Made by a program: the position numbers and the translations under genes. The notes beneath the pieces are model-generated. The model saw nothing but the letters and a program-made list of their open reading frames with translations. It was not told the origin of the DNA and did no database searches. From Pyruvatibacter sp. (lineage in GTDB: Bacteria > Pseudomonadota > Alphaproteobacteria > CGMCC-115125), in the NCBI RefSeq assembly GCF_040219635.1, contig NZ_JAVJSC010000003.1:878501-942500 (forward strand): a DNA stretch of 64,000 nucleotides. Reading direction: 5' to 3'. Positions 1 through 7,713 of the stretch are shown here, piece by piece. Within the stretch, counting starts at the first letter, position 1. Each line of letters begins with the position of its first letter.

Positions 1-278
1 GCGGCAATATCGGCTGAATGCATCTGCAATACCGGGTCGCCTGTCTGGCCGGGCGGCACCGAGGCCAGCAGGTGTGTTGTACCAGCCAGCGCTGTTTGGG
101 CATCGTCAAGCGGCGCATCGCCAAAAACAAATGCTTCAATGCCCTGTGCTTTTAGTGCGTCAGCTTTTTCAGCGGTGCGGCAGGTGCCCGCAACATGCCA
201 GCCCTGCGCCTGAACGCGCCGGGCAAAGGCCAATGCTGAAAAGCCAAGACCAAAACAAAACAGTCGGTATGAGGACAC
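1..278 (-). CDS. SDR/epimerase-family NAD(P)-binding protein (partial, N-terminal part)
   Basis: The frame is open to the left edge, so only the N-terminal part is present. It opens with a beta-strand and glycine-rich turn (RLFCFGLGFSALAFARRV), followed by a second strand ending in AGTCR. This is the Rossmann start of a small atypical SDR/epimerase of the YeeZ-like kind, where a GxGxxG-like turn binds NAD(P). Substrate and pathway cannot be told. I chose GTG 278 because it puts the Rossmann strand within four residues of the start. The same frame extends up to an ATG at 365, which would add about 29 unrelated basic residues and would overlap the divergent TPR gene's ATG. The family call is moderately sure and the exact start is not. 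Confidence 0.6.
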   Translation of the reverse strand, partial: MSSYRLFCFGLGFSALAFARRVQAQGWHVAGTCRTAEKADALKAQGIEAFVFGDAPLDDAQTALAGTTHLLASVPPGQTGDPVLQMHSADIA

Positions 279-363
279 GTCAATGCCTGCTTTCTTTTTA
301 GTGTCGGGTTGTTGCCCGCCCAGCGCCTTGAAAACGCCACGCGTGTTGGCGACGTTACCCGCC

Positions 364-1191
364 ATGAAAGACATCATAAATGCCATAAGACTGTTTTTTA
401 TCTGGGTGTGCGTGCTAATAGCAGGCGGCCTTGGCCTTCTGTTTTTCATCAGTCCGGCACCGGCATTGGCGCAGGGCACGGCGCCAAACCTCGACAGCGC
501 CGCGCGCTACGCACAATGCATACAGCTCGTCTCGCGCGATCCCGACCAGGCGTTTGATCGCGCTCAGGCATGGCGCACAGATGGGGGTGGAGCTGCTGCC
601 CGCCACTGCGAAGCACTGGCGCTGGTTGAACTCAAGCTTTATGGCGAGGCTGCAGTCCGGTTGGGCGATCTGGCTGATGCGCCCGATGCCGGCGGGCCGG
701 GTGATCGCGCGGCCCTGCTTGCGCAGGCAGGGAATGCCTGGCTTCTTGCAGGCTCCGGCGAAAACGCAGTTGTCGCGCTTAGCGCCGCGCTGACCCTTAC
801 CCCCGGCGACGTTGATATGCTGATTGACCGTGCCCGTGGTCATGCAGCAGTCCAAAACTATGCTGCCGCTGATGCTGATCTGACGCAGGCCCTTGCCCAA
901 CGCCCTGACGCTACGAATGTGCTGGTCCTGCGCGCTGCCGCCCGTCGCGTGGACAACAATCTTGATGCTGCAAGCGCAGATATTAGCCAGGCACTGTCCC
1001 TCACACCCAACGATCCGTTTGCTCTGGTTGAGCGTGGCTCAATCAGATTGGCGCGCGGCGATACGCAAGGTGCTCGCGCCGACTGGGTGGCTGTTGCGCG
1101 CATCGTTGGCGAGGTGGACCCGGATGATCCACACGCAACGGCCCTGCGCGATGCACAGCGCAACCTTGAAGCGCTGGACGTTGAGCAGTAG
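364..1191 (+). CDS. Secreted tetratricopeptide-repeat protein
   Basis: This 275-residue protein begins with an N-terminal hydrophobic stretch (about residues 9-30) ending in PALAQG, a good signal-peptidase I site, so it is probably periplasmic. After it come at least three helix-turn-helix units with the TPR pattern (for example around LLAGSGENAVVALSAAL, NYAAADADLTQALAQRP and NNLDAASADISQALSLTP), each about 34 residues apart. TPRs are protein-protein scaffolds and no enzymatic motif is visible. It stops just before the convergent fzlA-like gene, with its stop codon next to the fzlA stop. A longer frame upstream from 283 exists but would bury the signal peptide, so ATG 364 is preferred. The function is unknown. 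Confidence 0.75.
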   Translation: MKDIINAIRLFFIWVCVLIAGGLGLLFFISPAPALAQGTAPNLDSAARYAQCIQLVSRDPDQAFDRAQAWRTDGGGAAARHCEALALVELKLYGEAAVRLGDLADAPDAGGPGDRAALLAQAGNAWLLAGSGENAVVALSAALTLTPGDVDMLIDRARGHAAVQNYAAADADLTQALAQRPDATNVLVLRAAARRVDNNLDAASADISQALSLTPNDPFALVERGSIRLARGDTQGARADWVAVARIVGEVDPDDPHATALRDAQRNLEALDVEQ

Positions 1192-1884
1192 CTAGAAATC
1201 CAGGTTGGCGTAGTGCTGCGCGGCGGGCATGCCTGGCACATGGTCTGCCAGCAACGGCCTGAAGGATGGGCGCGACTTGATGCGCGCATACCATTCCTTC
1301 GCCTGGGGAAAATCCGTCCACGGAACATTTCCCAGATAATCAACAGCTGAAAAATGCGCCGCTGCGGCAAGGTCAGCGATGGTCAGGGAATCACCGGCCA
1401 GCCAGTTGCGCCGTTCCACCAGAAATGAAACATAGTCCAGGTGGTAACTCACATTGTGCATACCGATGCGCACAATTTCTGTGTCAGGCGGCCCGCCACC
1501 CAGATCGCGCGGCAAAAAGCGCTTGACGATTTTTTCGTCCACCAGATTGCGGGTCACTTCGTCAGCAAACTTATCATCGAACCAGTCTGCAATGCGCCGG
1601 GCTTCTGCGCGATCCACAGGCCCGCCGGGCAACAGCACCATGCCGCCATCGGGGTCCTGGTAAATCTCGTCCAGATATTCCTGGATCACCCGGTCGCCGG
1701 CTACAGTGGTGCCATCCGGTTCCACAAGCACAGGCAGCATACCGGCAGGGTTGAGCACCAAAAGCTCTTCGCGCCGGTCCCATGGCCGTTCGGTTTCCAT
1801 CTCGAAGGCAAGTTTCTTTTCGGCCAGCGCCAGACGGATCTTGCGGCATTTGGGGTCAAGCGGCTGGTGAAGGAGACGTCTCAT
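1192..1884 (-). CDS. fzlA: GST-fold protein, probable FtsZ-binding FzlA
   Basis: This is a 230-residue glutathione S-transferase fold. The N-terminal thioredoxin-like domain has the cis-Pro region NPAGMLPVLVE (about residues 45-55) and the following DRVIQEYLDE. An all-helical C-terminal domain contains LTIADLAAAAHFSAVDYLG, the GST N-capping box region. The start PLDPKCRKIRLALAEKKL and the length resemble FzlA, the alphaproteobacterial FtsZ-localised GST-like protein that promotes FtsZ filament curvature and septal wall synthesis in Caulobacter. The neighbourhood (uppP and an NDUFA9-like gene) fits chromosomal fzlA loci as I remember them. A plain GST remains possible, since the family call is firm but the FzlA orthology is inferred from the N-terminus and context. 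Confidence 0.72.
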   Translation of the reverse strand: MRRLLHQPLDPKCRKIRLALAEKKLAFEMETERPWDRREELLVLNPAGMLPVLVEPDGTTVAGDRVIQEYLDEIYQDPDGGMVLLPGGPVDRAEARRIADWFDDKFADEVTRNLVDEKIVKRFLPRDLGGGPPDTEIVRIGMHNVSYHLDYVSFLVERRNWLAGDSLTIADLAAAAHFSAVDYLGNVPWTDFPQAKEWYARIKSRPSFRPLLADHVPGMPAAQHYANLDF

Positions 1885-2036
1885 GAGGCGCGCACTCTAA
1901 CTGAATCGGCCATTTACAGCTGCCTCAAATGTATCTTTGCAACGGCCTCTTTGTAACGGGGCCATCATTGCGTAATGGTTTGGCGCTAGTCTGATTTGCA
2001 GCGCCCGCTTTCAGCCCACCTTACACCGAGACGCAA

Positions 2037-2840
2037 ATGCCCCTCACCCAACTTATCGTCCTGGCCATCATTCAGGGGCTGACCGAGTTTTTGCCCATCA
2101 GTTCGTCCGGCCATCTGGCGCTTGTCGATGAATTGACCGGCTGGGCAGATCAGGGCGTGCTCATTGATGTGGCGATCCATGTGGGCTCGCTGTTTGCTGT
2201 ACTCATCTATTTTCGCAGGGACGTGGCGGAACTGGTCGCCGGATCATTTTCTCTGCTTCGGGGCGAGATGACACAGGCCGGGCGGCTGGCGCTTTATCTC
2301 GTTGCTGCGAGCATTCCGATTTTTGTCATCGGCTTTGCCGTTGTGAACGCCGGGCTGGTGGATGGTCTGCGGGCCGCTGCCACAATCGCCTGGGCCAACA
2401 TGATTTTCGCGCTGCTGCTTTACTGGAGCGATAAAGCGGGTGGCACAACACGTAAACTCGAAGACATGACATGGGGTCAGGCGATGCTCATCGGCATCGT
2501 GCAAATTGCTGCCATTGTACCCGGTGCCAGCCGGTCCGGTGTCACCATGATGATGGCGCGTTTTCTGGACTTTGACCGCCGCGAGGCAGCGCGTTTTTCC
2601 ATGTTGCTCGCGATCCCAACTATTTTGGGTGCCGGCGCTGCTGCAACGCTGGAACTGGCGCAGACCGCAGATGTAACGTTGCAGGGCGACGCCGTTCTGG
2701 CTGCGGTGCTGTCGTTTGTTGCAGCACTGGCATCCATTGCCATTTTTATGCGACTGCTGGAAAAAATCTCGCTGACGCCATTCGTAATTTACCGCGTCGT
2801 ACTCGGCGCGGCTTTGCTCGGGTGGCTCTATCTGGCCTAG
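2037..2840 (+). CDS. uppP: Undecaprenyl-diphosphatase (UppP/BacA)
   Basis: This 267-residue polytopic inner-membrane enzyme dephosphorylates undecaprenyl diphosphate, recycling the lipid carrier for peptidoglycan and other envelope polymers. The two BacA signature regions are present. EFLPISSSGHL lies at residues 17-27 with the catalytic Glu, and PGASRSGVT lies at residues 162-170 with the essential Arg, followed by RFLDF. About seven to eight hydrophobic segments can be counted and the length is typical. The ATG at 2037 is preceded by a short GC-rich leader with GAGACGC as a weak ribosome site. The last 4 bases overlap the convergent NDUFA9-like gene. Confidence 0.95.
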   Translation: MPLTQLIVLAIIQGLTEFLPISSSGHLALVDELTGWADQGVLIDVAIHVGSLFAVLIYFRRDVAELVAGSFSLLRGEMTQAGRLALYLVAASIPIFVIGFAVVNAGLVDGLRAAATIAWANMIFALLLYWSDKAGGTTRKLEDMTWGQAMLIGIVQIAAIVPGASRSGVTMMMARFLDFDRREAARFSMLLAIPTILGAGAAATLELAQTADVTLQGDAVLAAVLSFVAALASIAIFMRLLEKISLTPFVIYRVVLGAALLGWLYLA

Positions 2841-3808
2841 GCGTTTTCGCGGTTGATATCGTGCTGGTACTGGCCCTGTCGGCGGTACATCCACAAATAG
2901 CCCGGCACAATCGCTTCCACTGATTTGGGCGTTATGCCCAGCGCCTCGATTGTGCGGTTCTCAGCCTTGGCCGTATCACTCACCACATTGTCGCTTTGCA
3001 GCATCTTGACCTGGTCAAGCGTCAGCAGCGGTGCGGGCAACAGTCCCAGAATACGTCCCTGCAATTTGGCGATGCCCCAGGGCACCGGTGCCAACAGGCG
3101 CTTGCGCTGGGTTTCACGCAGCACGATCTGCATCAGTTCCTTGAATGTGTAGGCCTCAGGGCCGCCCAACTCGTAGATTTTGCCGGACGTTGATGTGTCC
3201 GCCAGAGCCGTGCAAACAGCATCCGCCACATCATCCACGTAAACCGGCTGCATGCGGGTGTGCCCGCCGCCCAGCAGTGGAAGTGCAGGCAGGTATTTGG
3301 CCATTGCCGCAAACCGGTTGAAAAAACCGTCGCCGCTGCCAAACACGATCGAAGGCCGCAAAATCACAGCGTTAGGCAAGGCATCCAATACGGCCTGTTC
3401 GCCTTCGCCCTTTGAGCTTGCGTAGTCAGCAGCGCTTTCTTCATCTGCGCCAATGGCAGATACATGCACCAGCCGCTTGATGCCCTTTGTCTTGGCCGTC
3501 CACGCCACGCGCCCCGCGCCTTCCGTCTGCAGCGCGTCAAATGTCTGTTTGCCGGTCTCATACAAAATGCCGACCAGGTTGACGGCCATCTGCGCGCCGG
3601 AAAGAGCGCGCGCGACAGAATCGTCATCGCTGATGTCGGCATAAACAGCCTCGACCTGACCCGGAAGCCCCATGGTGCGCAAAAATCCGGCCCGCGAGGG
3701 GTGCCGCACGGCAGCGCGCACCCGATAGCCGCGCTTGGCCAGTTCGCGCACGACATGCCGCCCGATAAATCCCGATCCGCCGAAAACCGTTACGATTGTA
3801 GCGCTCAC
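2837..3808 (-). CDS. Complex I NDUFA9-subunit-family NAD(P)-binding protein
   Basis: This 323-residue atypical SDR starts with TIVTVFGGSGFIGRHVV, the GxxGxxG Rossmann turn, at residues 4-20. It continues with RPSIVFGSGDGFFNRF and MQPVYVDDVADAV, as in the NDUFA9/39-kDa accessory-subunit family of respiratory complex I. Bacterial members are widespread in Alphaproteobacteria; whether they attach to complex I there is not established by this sequence. The GTG at 3808 was chosen because a clean GAGGA lies about 10 bases upstream and the Rossmann strand follows at once. Longer frames up to 3892 add an unrelated Trp/Cys-rich stretch. It converges on uppP with a 4-base overlap. Confidence 0.85.
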   Translation of the reverse strand: MSATIVTVFGGSGFIGRHVVRELAKRGYRVRAAVRHPSRAGFLRTMGLPGQVEAVYADISDDDSVARALSGAQMAVNLVGILYETGKQTFDALQTEGAGRVAWTAKTKGIKRLVHVSAIGADEESAADYASSKGEGEQAVLDALPNAVILRPSIVFGSGDGFFNRFAAMAKYLPALPLLGGGHTRMQPVYVDDVADAVCTALADTSTSGKIYELGGPEAYTFKELMQIVLRETQRKRLLAPVPWGIAKLQGRILGLLPAPLLTLDQVKMLQSDNVVSDTAKAENRTIEALGITPKSVEAIVPGYLWMYRRQGQYQHDINRENA

Positions 3809-3920
3809 GCTGGTTATATCCTCAATCCAAGAAACCCCATCTACCGCCGGTTCGCGCACCGAACGGCATACCGTGTAGATAGCCCAGCACAACCTCCACG
3901 CCTAGGGGCGCACGGCACCA

Positions 3921-4100
3921 TCATGAAATCGTCCTCAGAATCTCCTCAACCGCATCGACCGGCGCCATTGCAGATGACGCAATGGCTTGCTCGATAGAAT
4001 CAACCCGAAGATAGAGCGCGCCCAATCGACCGGCCAAAGGGCGCGACGCGGTTGTCTTGCCGGTGCCGGGCAGGCCGCACATCACGATCAATCGGGGCAA
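3921..4100 (-). pseudogene. Remnant of a P-loop kinase/AAA-family ATPase with an apparent internal deletion
   Basis: This 59-codon frame opens with a TTG at 4100, preceded by AGGA. It encodes LPRLIVMCGLPGTGKTT, a perfect Walker A at the N-terminus, then GALYLRVDSIEQAI, typical of small nucleotide-kinase-like ATPases of about 170-190 residues. Almost at once it reaches DAVEEILRTIS and a TGA. In intact family members the DAVEEIL-type helix is usually the C-terminal end, so the middle (Walker B, lid) appears deleted in frame. An in-frame TGA lies just upstream of the TTG. I call it a decayed gene; a functional microprotein is possible but unlikely. It lies between the NDUFA9-like gene and the tRNA-Leu promoter. 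Confidence 0.6.
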
Positions 4101-4149
4101 GGAGCGTTCCTGAGGTCAAAGCGCAAAAGCAGTTCAACGTATTCTACTC

Positions 4150-4178
4150 TTGATCCGCTGTCAGCGCAGCGCTATGTC
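4150..4178 (+). promoter_or_regulatory. Predicted sigma-70 promoter of tRNA-Leu
   Basis: A TTGATC (-35, 4150-4155) and a TATGTC (-10, 4173-4178) are separated by exactly 17 bases. They lie about 36 bases upstream of the mature tRNA 5' end. Spacing and position fit a stable-RNA promoter, but this was read by eye and not scored. Confidence 0.55.
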
Positions 4179-4213
4179 TCGCCCCCCGCACACACGGTTG
4201 GTGCGGGATTAAG

Positions 4214-4300
4214 GCCCAGGTGGCGGAATTGGTAGACGCGCTAGCTTCAGGTGCTAGTGTCCGAAAGGACGTGGAAGTTCGAGTCTTCTCCTGGGCACCA
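4214..4300 (+). tRNA. tRNA-Leu (anticodon CAG)
   Basis: This is an 87-base class II tRNA. The acceptor arms GCCCAGG and CCTGGGC are followed by an encoded CCA. The D-arm contains GGTAGACGC. The anticodon stem CTAGC/GCTAG encloses the 7-base loop TTCAGGT with anticodon CAG. A variable arm (GTCCGAAAGGAC) and the T-loop GTTCGAGTC follow. The long variable arm together with CAG gives leucine. Confidence 0.96.
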
Positions 4301-4351
4301 CTCTTCTTTGACTTATGGTATGGCAGCAGTTTTTGGGAGCATGGTCGATAG

Positions 4352-4963
4352 ATGACAACCACGCTCCACAAGTCTGATCTGCCGGATGGCCTCGACCTTG
4401 GGGCTGTTGTCGCCGTTGATACGGAGACAATGGGCCTTAACCCGCACCGCGATGAATTGTGCGTTGTGCAGTTGTCGTCCGGTGATGGCACCGCTCACGT
4501 GGTGCAGATGGATCGGGCGACCTACAACTGCCCCAATCTCAAGGCGCTGTTTTCCGACCCCGATTCCGTGAAGTTGTTCCACTTCGCGCGCTTTGACGTG
4601 GGTATGATCCGCAAATATCTGGGGGTTGAGTGTGCCCCTGTGTACTGCACAAAAATTGCCTCCAGACTGGTGCGCACCTATACGGATCGCCATGGGTTGA
4701 AGGACCTGAGCCGCGAGTTGCTGGGCCTTGATATGTCCAAGCAACAACAAAGCTCTGATTGGGGCGCGGATACGCTGACCGACGCGCAACTGGCCTATGC
4801 AGCGTCTGATGTGCTGCATCTGCATGAGTTGAAGGCGACGCTGGACATGATGCTGGCCCGCGAGGGCCGAAGTGAACTGGCTCAGGCGTGCTTCGATTTC
4901 CTGCCGACCCGTGCAGCACTTGATCTGGCTGGCTGGCCCGAAACCGACATTTTCGCGCACTAA
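4352..4963 (+). CDS. rnd: Ribonuclease D-family 3'-5' exonuclease (short form)
   Basis: This 203-residue protein consists of a single DEDDy exonuclease domain. ExoI is DTET at 23-26, ExoII is HFARFD at 76-81, and ExoIII is YAASD at 148-152 with the Tyr that defines the DEDDy class. The HRDC domains of E. coli RNase D are absent, which is normal for the short alphaproteobacterial form. It is expected to trim tRNA or other RNA 3' ends in the cytoplasm. It sits 52 bases downstream of a tRNA gene and ahead of the kdsD-lpt cluster, a common alphaproteobacterial position. Confidence 0.9.
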   Translation: MTTTLHKSDLPDGLDLGAVVAVDTETMGLNPHRDELCVVQLSSGDGTAHVVQMDRATYNCPNLKALFSDPDSVKLFHFARFDVGMIRKYLGVECAPVYCTKIASRLVRTYTDRHGLKDLSRELLGLDMSKQQQSSDWGADTLTDAQLAYAASDVLHLHELKATLDMMLAREGRSELAQACFDFLPTRAALDLAGWPETDIFAH

Positions 4964-5071
4964 GCGCCCAAAACTGCTTGTCGGCCAGTGCCTCTAAAGC
5001 GCCCGATTTTTGGGCAATATCATTGACCTCACGCGACTGCCGGACACATACTCCGCACCGGTAGCTTGCGT

Positions 5072-5088
5072 TTGGCAAGGTTTTTGCT
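5072..5088 (+). promoter_or_regulatory. Candidate sigma-54 (RpoN) promoter upstream of kdsD-lpt-rpoN
   Basis: The string TTGGCAAGGTTTTTGCT follows the -24/-12 pattern YTGGCACRN4TTGCW with a single departure (A for the last C of TGGCAC). GG and GC have the correct spacing. It lies about 73-89 bases upstream of the chosen kdsD ATG, in an intergenic region pointing towards the cluster that contains rpoN. An overlapping sigma-70 reading (TTGCGT, 16 bases, TTAAAC) also exists. Confidence 0.4.
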
Positions 5089-5160
5089 TAAACGCGCCGC
5101 TTGCGTGCTCCGCGAGCCCCGTATTTTCCCGTGACCATCAGGACAGCGGCACTTCAACCA

Positions 5161-6195
5161 ATGGCAAAGACGCAAAAACCGCTGCCCACATCGCCCGTTA
5201 AGGCGGCTGGTCCGGCTCTCAGCGCGCAGGACCGCGAGGCTGCGGGGCGCGTTCTGACTTTGGCGTCCCAGGCGCTTGCACACCTGCGCGACACCTTGGA
5301 TGGAAGGTTTGCTCAGGCCATTGATGCCGTGTTGCAGACCCAGGGCCGCGTGATTGTGTCGGGCATGGGCAAGAGCGGTCATGTGGCCCGCAAGATTGCA
5401 GCGACGCTGGCCTCCACAGGCACGCCTGCGCAATACGTTCATCCCGGCGAGGCCAGCCATGGCGACCTTGGCATGGTGACGCGCGCGGATTGCCTGCTGG
5501 TGCTTTCCAACTCCGGTGAAAATCAGGAACTGGGTGACATTATTGCGCACGGCAAGCGCATAGCCATTCCATTGATTGCCATTACCAGCAAGCCTGCATC
5601 CACGCTGGCGCGTGCGGCCACCATATTGCTGCCGCTGCCTGCTGCTGAAGAAGCCTGCCCCATGGGCATGGCCCCCACCACGTCGTCCACCATGATGATC
5701 GCGCTGGGCGATGCGCTGGCTGTGGCCTTAATGGAGCGGCGCGGTTTCACCAAGGACAAGTATCGCGAACTGCACCCCGGCGGCAGGCTTGGCCAGATGC
5801 TGGTGCGAGTCGCTGACGTGATGCGCCCTGCTGATCGTGTGCCGCTTGTTGCACCTGATACATCCGTGCCTGACGCTGTGGCGCGCATTACCGAAGCTGG
5901 TGTCGGGTGTACCGGCGTTGCTGATGCGCAGGGCCGTCTTATTGGTGTCATCACCGATGGTGACCTGCGGCGGCATCTGGGCGCTGACCTTGTCACCAGA
6001 ACGGCGCAGAGCATCATGACAAACACTCCGCGCATCATCTCGCATGACGCGCTGGCAGGCGAGGCGATTGCGCGCATGAACGATGTCAGTCCCCCCGTCA
6101 TGGTGTTGTTTGTCGTACCCCAAGAAGGTGCGCAGCCGCAGGTACCGGTGGGCATTTTGCATATGCATGATCTGTTACGGGCGGGCTTTGCATGA
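5161..6195 (+). CDS. kdsD: KpsF/GutQ-family arabinose-5-phosphate isomerase
   Basis: This 344-residue enzyme interconverts ribulose-5-phosphate and arabinose-5-phosphate, the first step towards Kdo for LPS. The N-terminal SIS domain includes SGMGKSGH (67-74), then HPGEASHGDLGM and SNSGEN for sugar-phosphate binding. The C-terminal half carries two CBS domains (from about residue 215), with TDGDLRRHL in the second region and a final HMHDLLRAG. The ATG at 5161 is chosen because the frame's earlier ATG (5101) adds 20 non-conserved residues. It overlaps lptC by 4 bases (ATGA), implying coupled translation. Location ahead of lptCAB fits joint control of LPS synthesis and export. Confidence 0.93.
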   Translation: MAKTQKPLPTSPVKAAGPALSAQDREAAGRVLTLASQALAHLRDTLDGRFAQAIDAVLQTQGRVIVSGMGKSGHVARKIAATLASTGTPAQYVHPGEASHGDLGMVTRADCLLVLSNSGENQELGDIIAHGKRIAIPLIAITSKPASTLARAATILLPLPAAEEACPMGMAPTTSSTMMIALGDALAVALMERRGFTKDKYRELHPGGRLGQMLVRVADVMRPADRVPLVAPDTSVPDAVARITEAGVGCTGVADAQGRLIGVITDGDLRRHLGADLVTRTAQSIMTNTPRIISHDALAGEAIARMNDVSPPVMVLFVVPQEGAQPQVPVGILHMHDLLRAGFA

Positions 6196-6899
6196 GCGCA
6201 GCCTCACCCACATCCAAACACCGGCGCCGCGTGGCACCCTCGCGCCCGCGCAGGCAGGTCGATGCTGCGCGCACGGCAGCCTATAGCCGTTTTGTCAGTG
6301 CCATGAAAGCGGGCCTTGCCCTCACGGCCCTGTCGCTTGTCGGTGCGCTGTTGTTCTTGTCGGGTACGTTTGACGGGCCGGACGAACTGGACATTACCTT
6401 TGCCGAGGTTACGTCGCGCACGGATGATCTGCGCATGGTCAGCCCGCGCATTGCTGACGTGGATGAGTTGGGCCGCCCCTACACCATCACTGCCGCCAGC
6501 GCCGTTCAGGATGCGGACAATCCCGGTCTTATTCACCTTGATGATGTGGCCGGTGATCTTGTTGGCAATACCGGTGCCTCATGGACGGCTGTAACGTCCA
6601 GAAACGGGCAGCTCAACACTGATGAAGAATGGATCGACCTCATAACGGACGTTGAGCTGTTCACTGATGACGGCTTTCAGTTTCGCGGCGACGTTGTGCG
6701 CGTCAATCTTGGCTCCGGTGATATTTCCAGCGACACGCCTGTTTTTGCTCAGGGACCTGCGGGCACCGCTGAGGGTGGCGGGCTGCGTGTGACCGATTCA
6801 GGCGACACCATCACACTCATCAACGGGTCGCGGCTGGTGATATTTGATAGCGGCACAGGCGGCGGTTTTGCCAGCCTGTTTGAGCCGGGGGACGGCTAG
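6192..6899 (+). CDS. lptC: LPS export periplasmic protein LptC
   Basis: This 235-residue protein has a long Arg-rich cytoplasmic N-terminus (about 30 residues) and one transmembrane segment (about residues 37-57, ALTALSLVGALLFLSG). The periplasmic domain includes DLRMVSPRIADVDELGRPYTITAASAVQD, the LptC beta-jellyroll start. LptC anchors to the LptBFG transporter and passes LPS to LptA. It is translationally coupled to kdsD and followed 26 bases later by lptA. The basic N-terminal extension is longer than in E. coli LptC but common in Alphaproteobacteria. Confidence comes from position and the conserved opening of the periplasmic domain. Confidence 0.88.
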   Translation: MSAASPTSKHRRRVAPSRPRRQVDAARTAAYSRFVSAMKAGLALTALSLVGALLFLSGTFDGPDELDITFAEVTSRTDDLRMVSPRIADVDELGRPYTITAASAVQDADNPGLIHLDDVAGDLVGNTGASWTAVTSRNGQLNTDEEWIDLITDVELFTDDGFQFRGDVVRVNLGSGDISSDTPVFAQGPAGTAEGGGLRVTDSGDTITLINGSRLVIFDSGTGGGFASLFEPGDG

Positions 6900-6925
6900 G
6901 GGCCATTGAGAAGGCGCAAAATAAA

Positions 6926-7603
6926 GTGAACAAGCAAATGACACCTGACCTTACCCGAACTTTTGTGGCGCGTGCCGCCGCGTCATTTTTGGCGTTGGCG
7001 TTGGCGCTGACCGCCAGTGCTGTATTTGCTCAGGGTACGGATGGGTCAGGTGGCGGGTTTACGTCTGATCCCGGCGAACCCATTGAGGTTGTGTCCGACA
7101 CCGCAGAGTGGAAGCGAGCTGAAAGCGTGGCGATCTTCACAGGCCGCGTGGACGCGGTGCAGGGCACCATGCGGCTGCGCGCAGACCAGGTGTTTGTGCA
7201 TTATGTTCAGCACGATGATGAGTCAGAAGCCATCCCAACGCCCTCTGAAAATGTGCCTCCAGGCTTTGAAGCAGACCCGGTGCCCGCTGAACAGGGCCCC
7301 GCGCCAGGGCAGAGCATCACCAAGATTGACGCCAGGGGAAACGTCATCATCACCGATGTGGACGAGCAGACCGCTAACGGCGACTGGGCACTCTATGACG
7401 TTGCAACCCGGCGTATTTATATGGGCGACACAGTTGTGCTGACCCAGGGAGCGAGCGTTATCCGGGGTCAGAAGCTGGTGATGAATCTCGACACCGGCGA
7501 AACCGTGGTGGATGCAGGTGACGCAGGTGTTGGCGGAACCCAGGGCGGCCGTGTTCGCTCGCTGTTTGTGCCTGCTGAAAACGCCTCGGACCCCACACCC
7601 TGA
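6926..7603 (+). CDS. lptA: LPS transport periplasmic protein LptA (OstA-like)
   Basis: This is a 225-residue protein with a signal peptide (hydrophobic core around residues 14-32, ending in SAVFAQG). The OstA/LptA beta-jellyroll follows (EVVSDTAEWKRAESVAIFTG, TMRLRADQVFVHYV, NVIITDVDEQTANGDWALYD, VLTQGASVIRGQKLVMNLD). It bridges inner and outer membrane for LPS transport. A Pro/Glu-rich insert of roughly 35 residues (around 95-130) interrupts the jellyroll between two strands and has no counterpart in E. coli LptA. The start is a GTG at 6926; an ATG 12 bases on (6938) is an alternative that also keeps the signal peptide. It lies between lptC and lptB. Confidence 0.88.
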   Translation: MNKQMTPDLTRTFVARAAASFLALALALTASAVFAQGTDGSGGGFTSDPGEPIEVVSDTAEWKRAESVAIFTGRVDAVQGTMRLRADQVFVHYVQHDDESEAIPTPSENVPPGFEADPVPAEQGPAPGQSITKIDARGNVIITDVDEQTANGDWALYDVATRRIYMGDTVVLTQGASVIRGQKLVMNLDTGETVVDAGDAGVGGTQGGRVRSLFVPAENASDPTP

Positions 7604-7713
7604 CCAGACATTGAGGGCAAAACACCCTGCTTGGGCGTCATAGAGGCAAAAATCGTGCCTTTTTCTCCGTAGCCTCAACATGGTTCACAGAATTTTAAGC
7701 GCAAGGCGAACTA

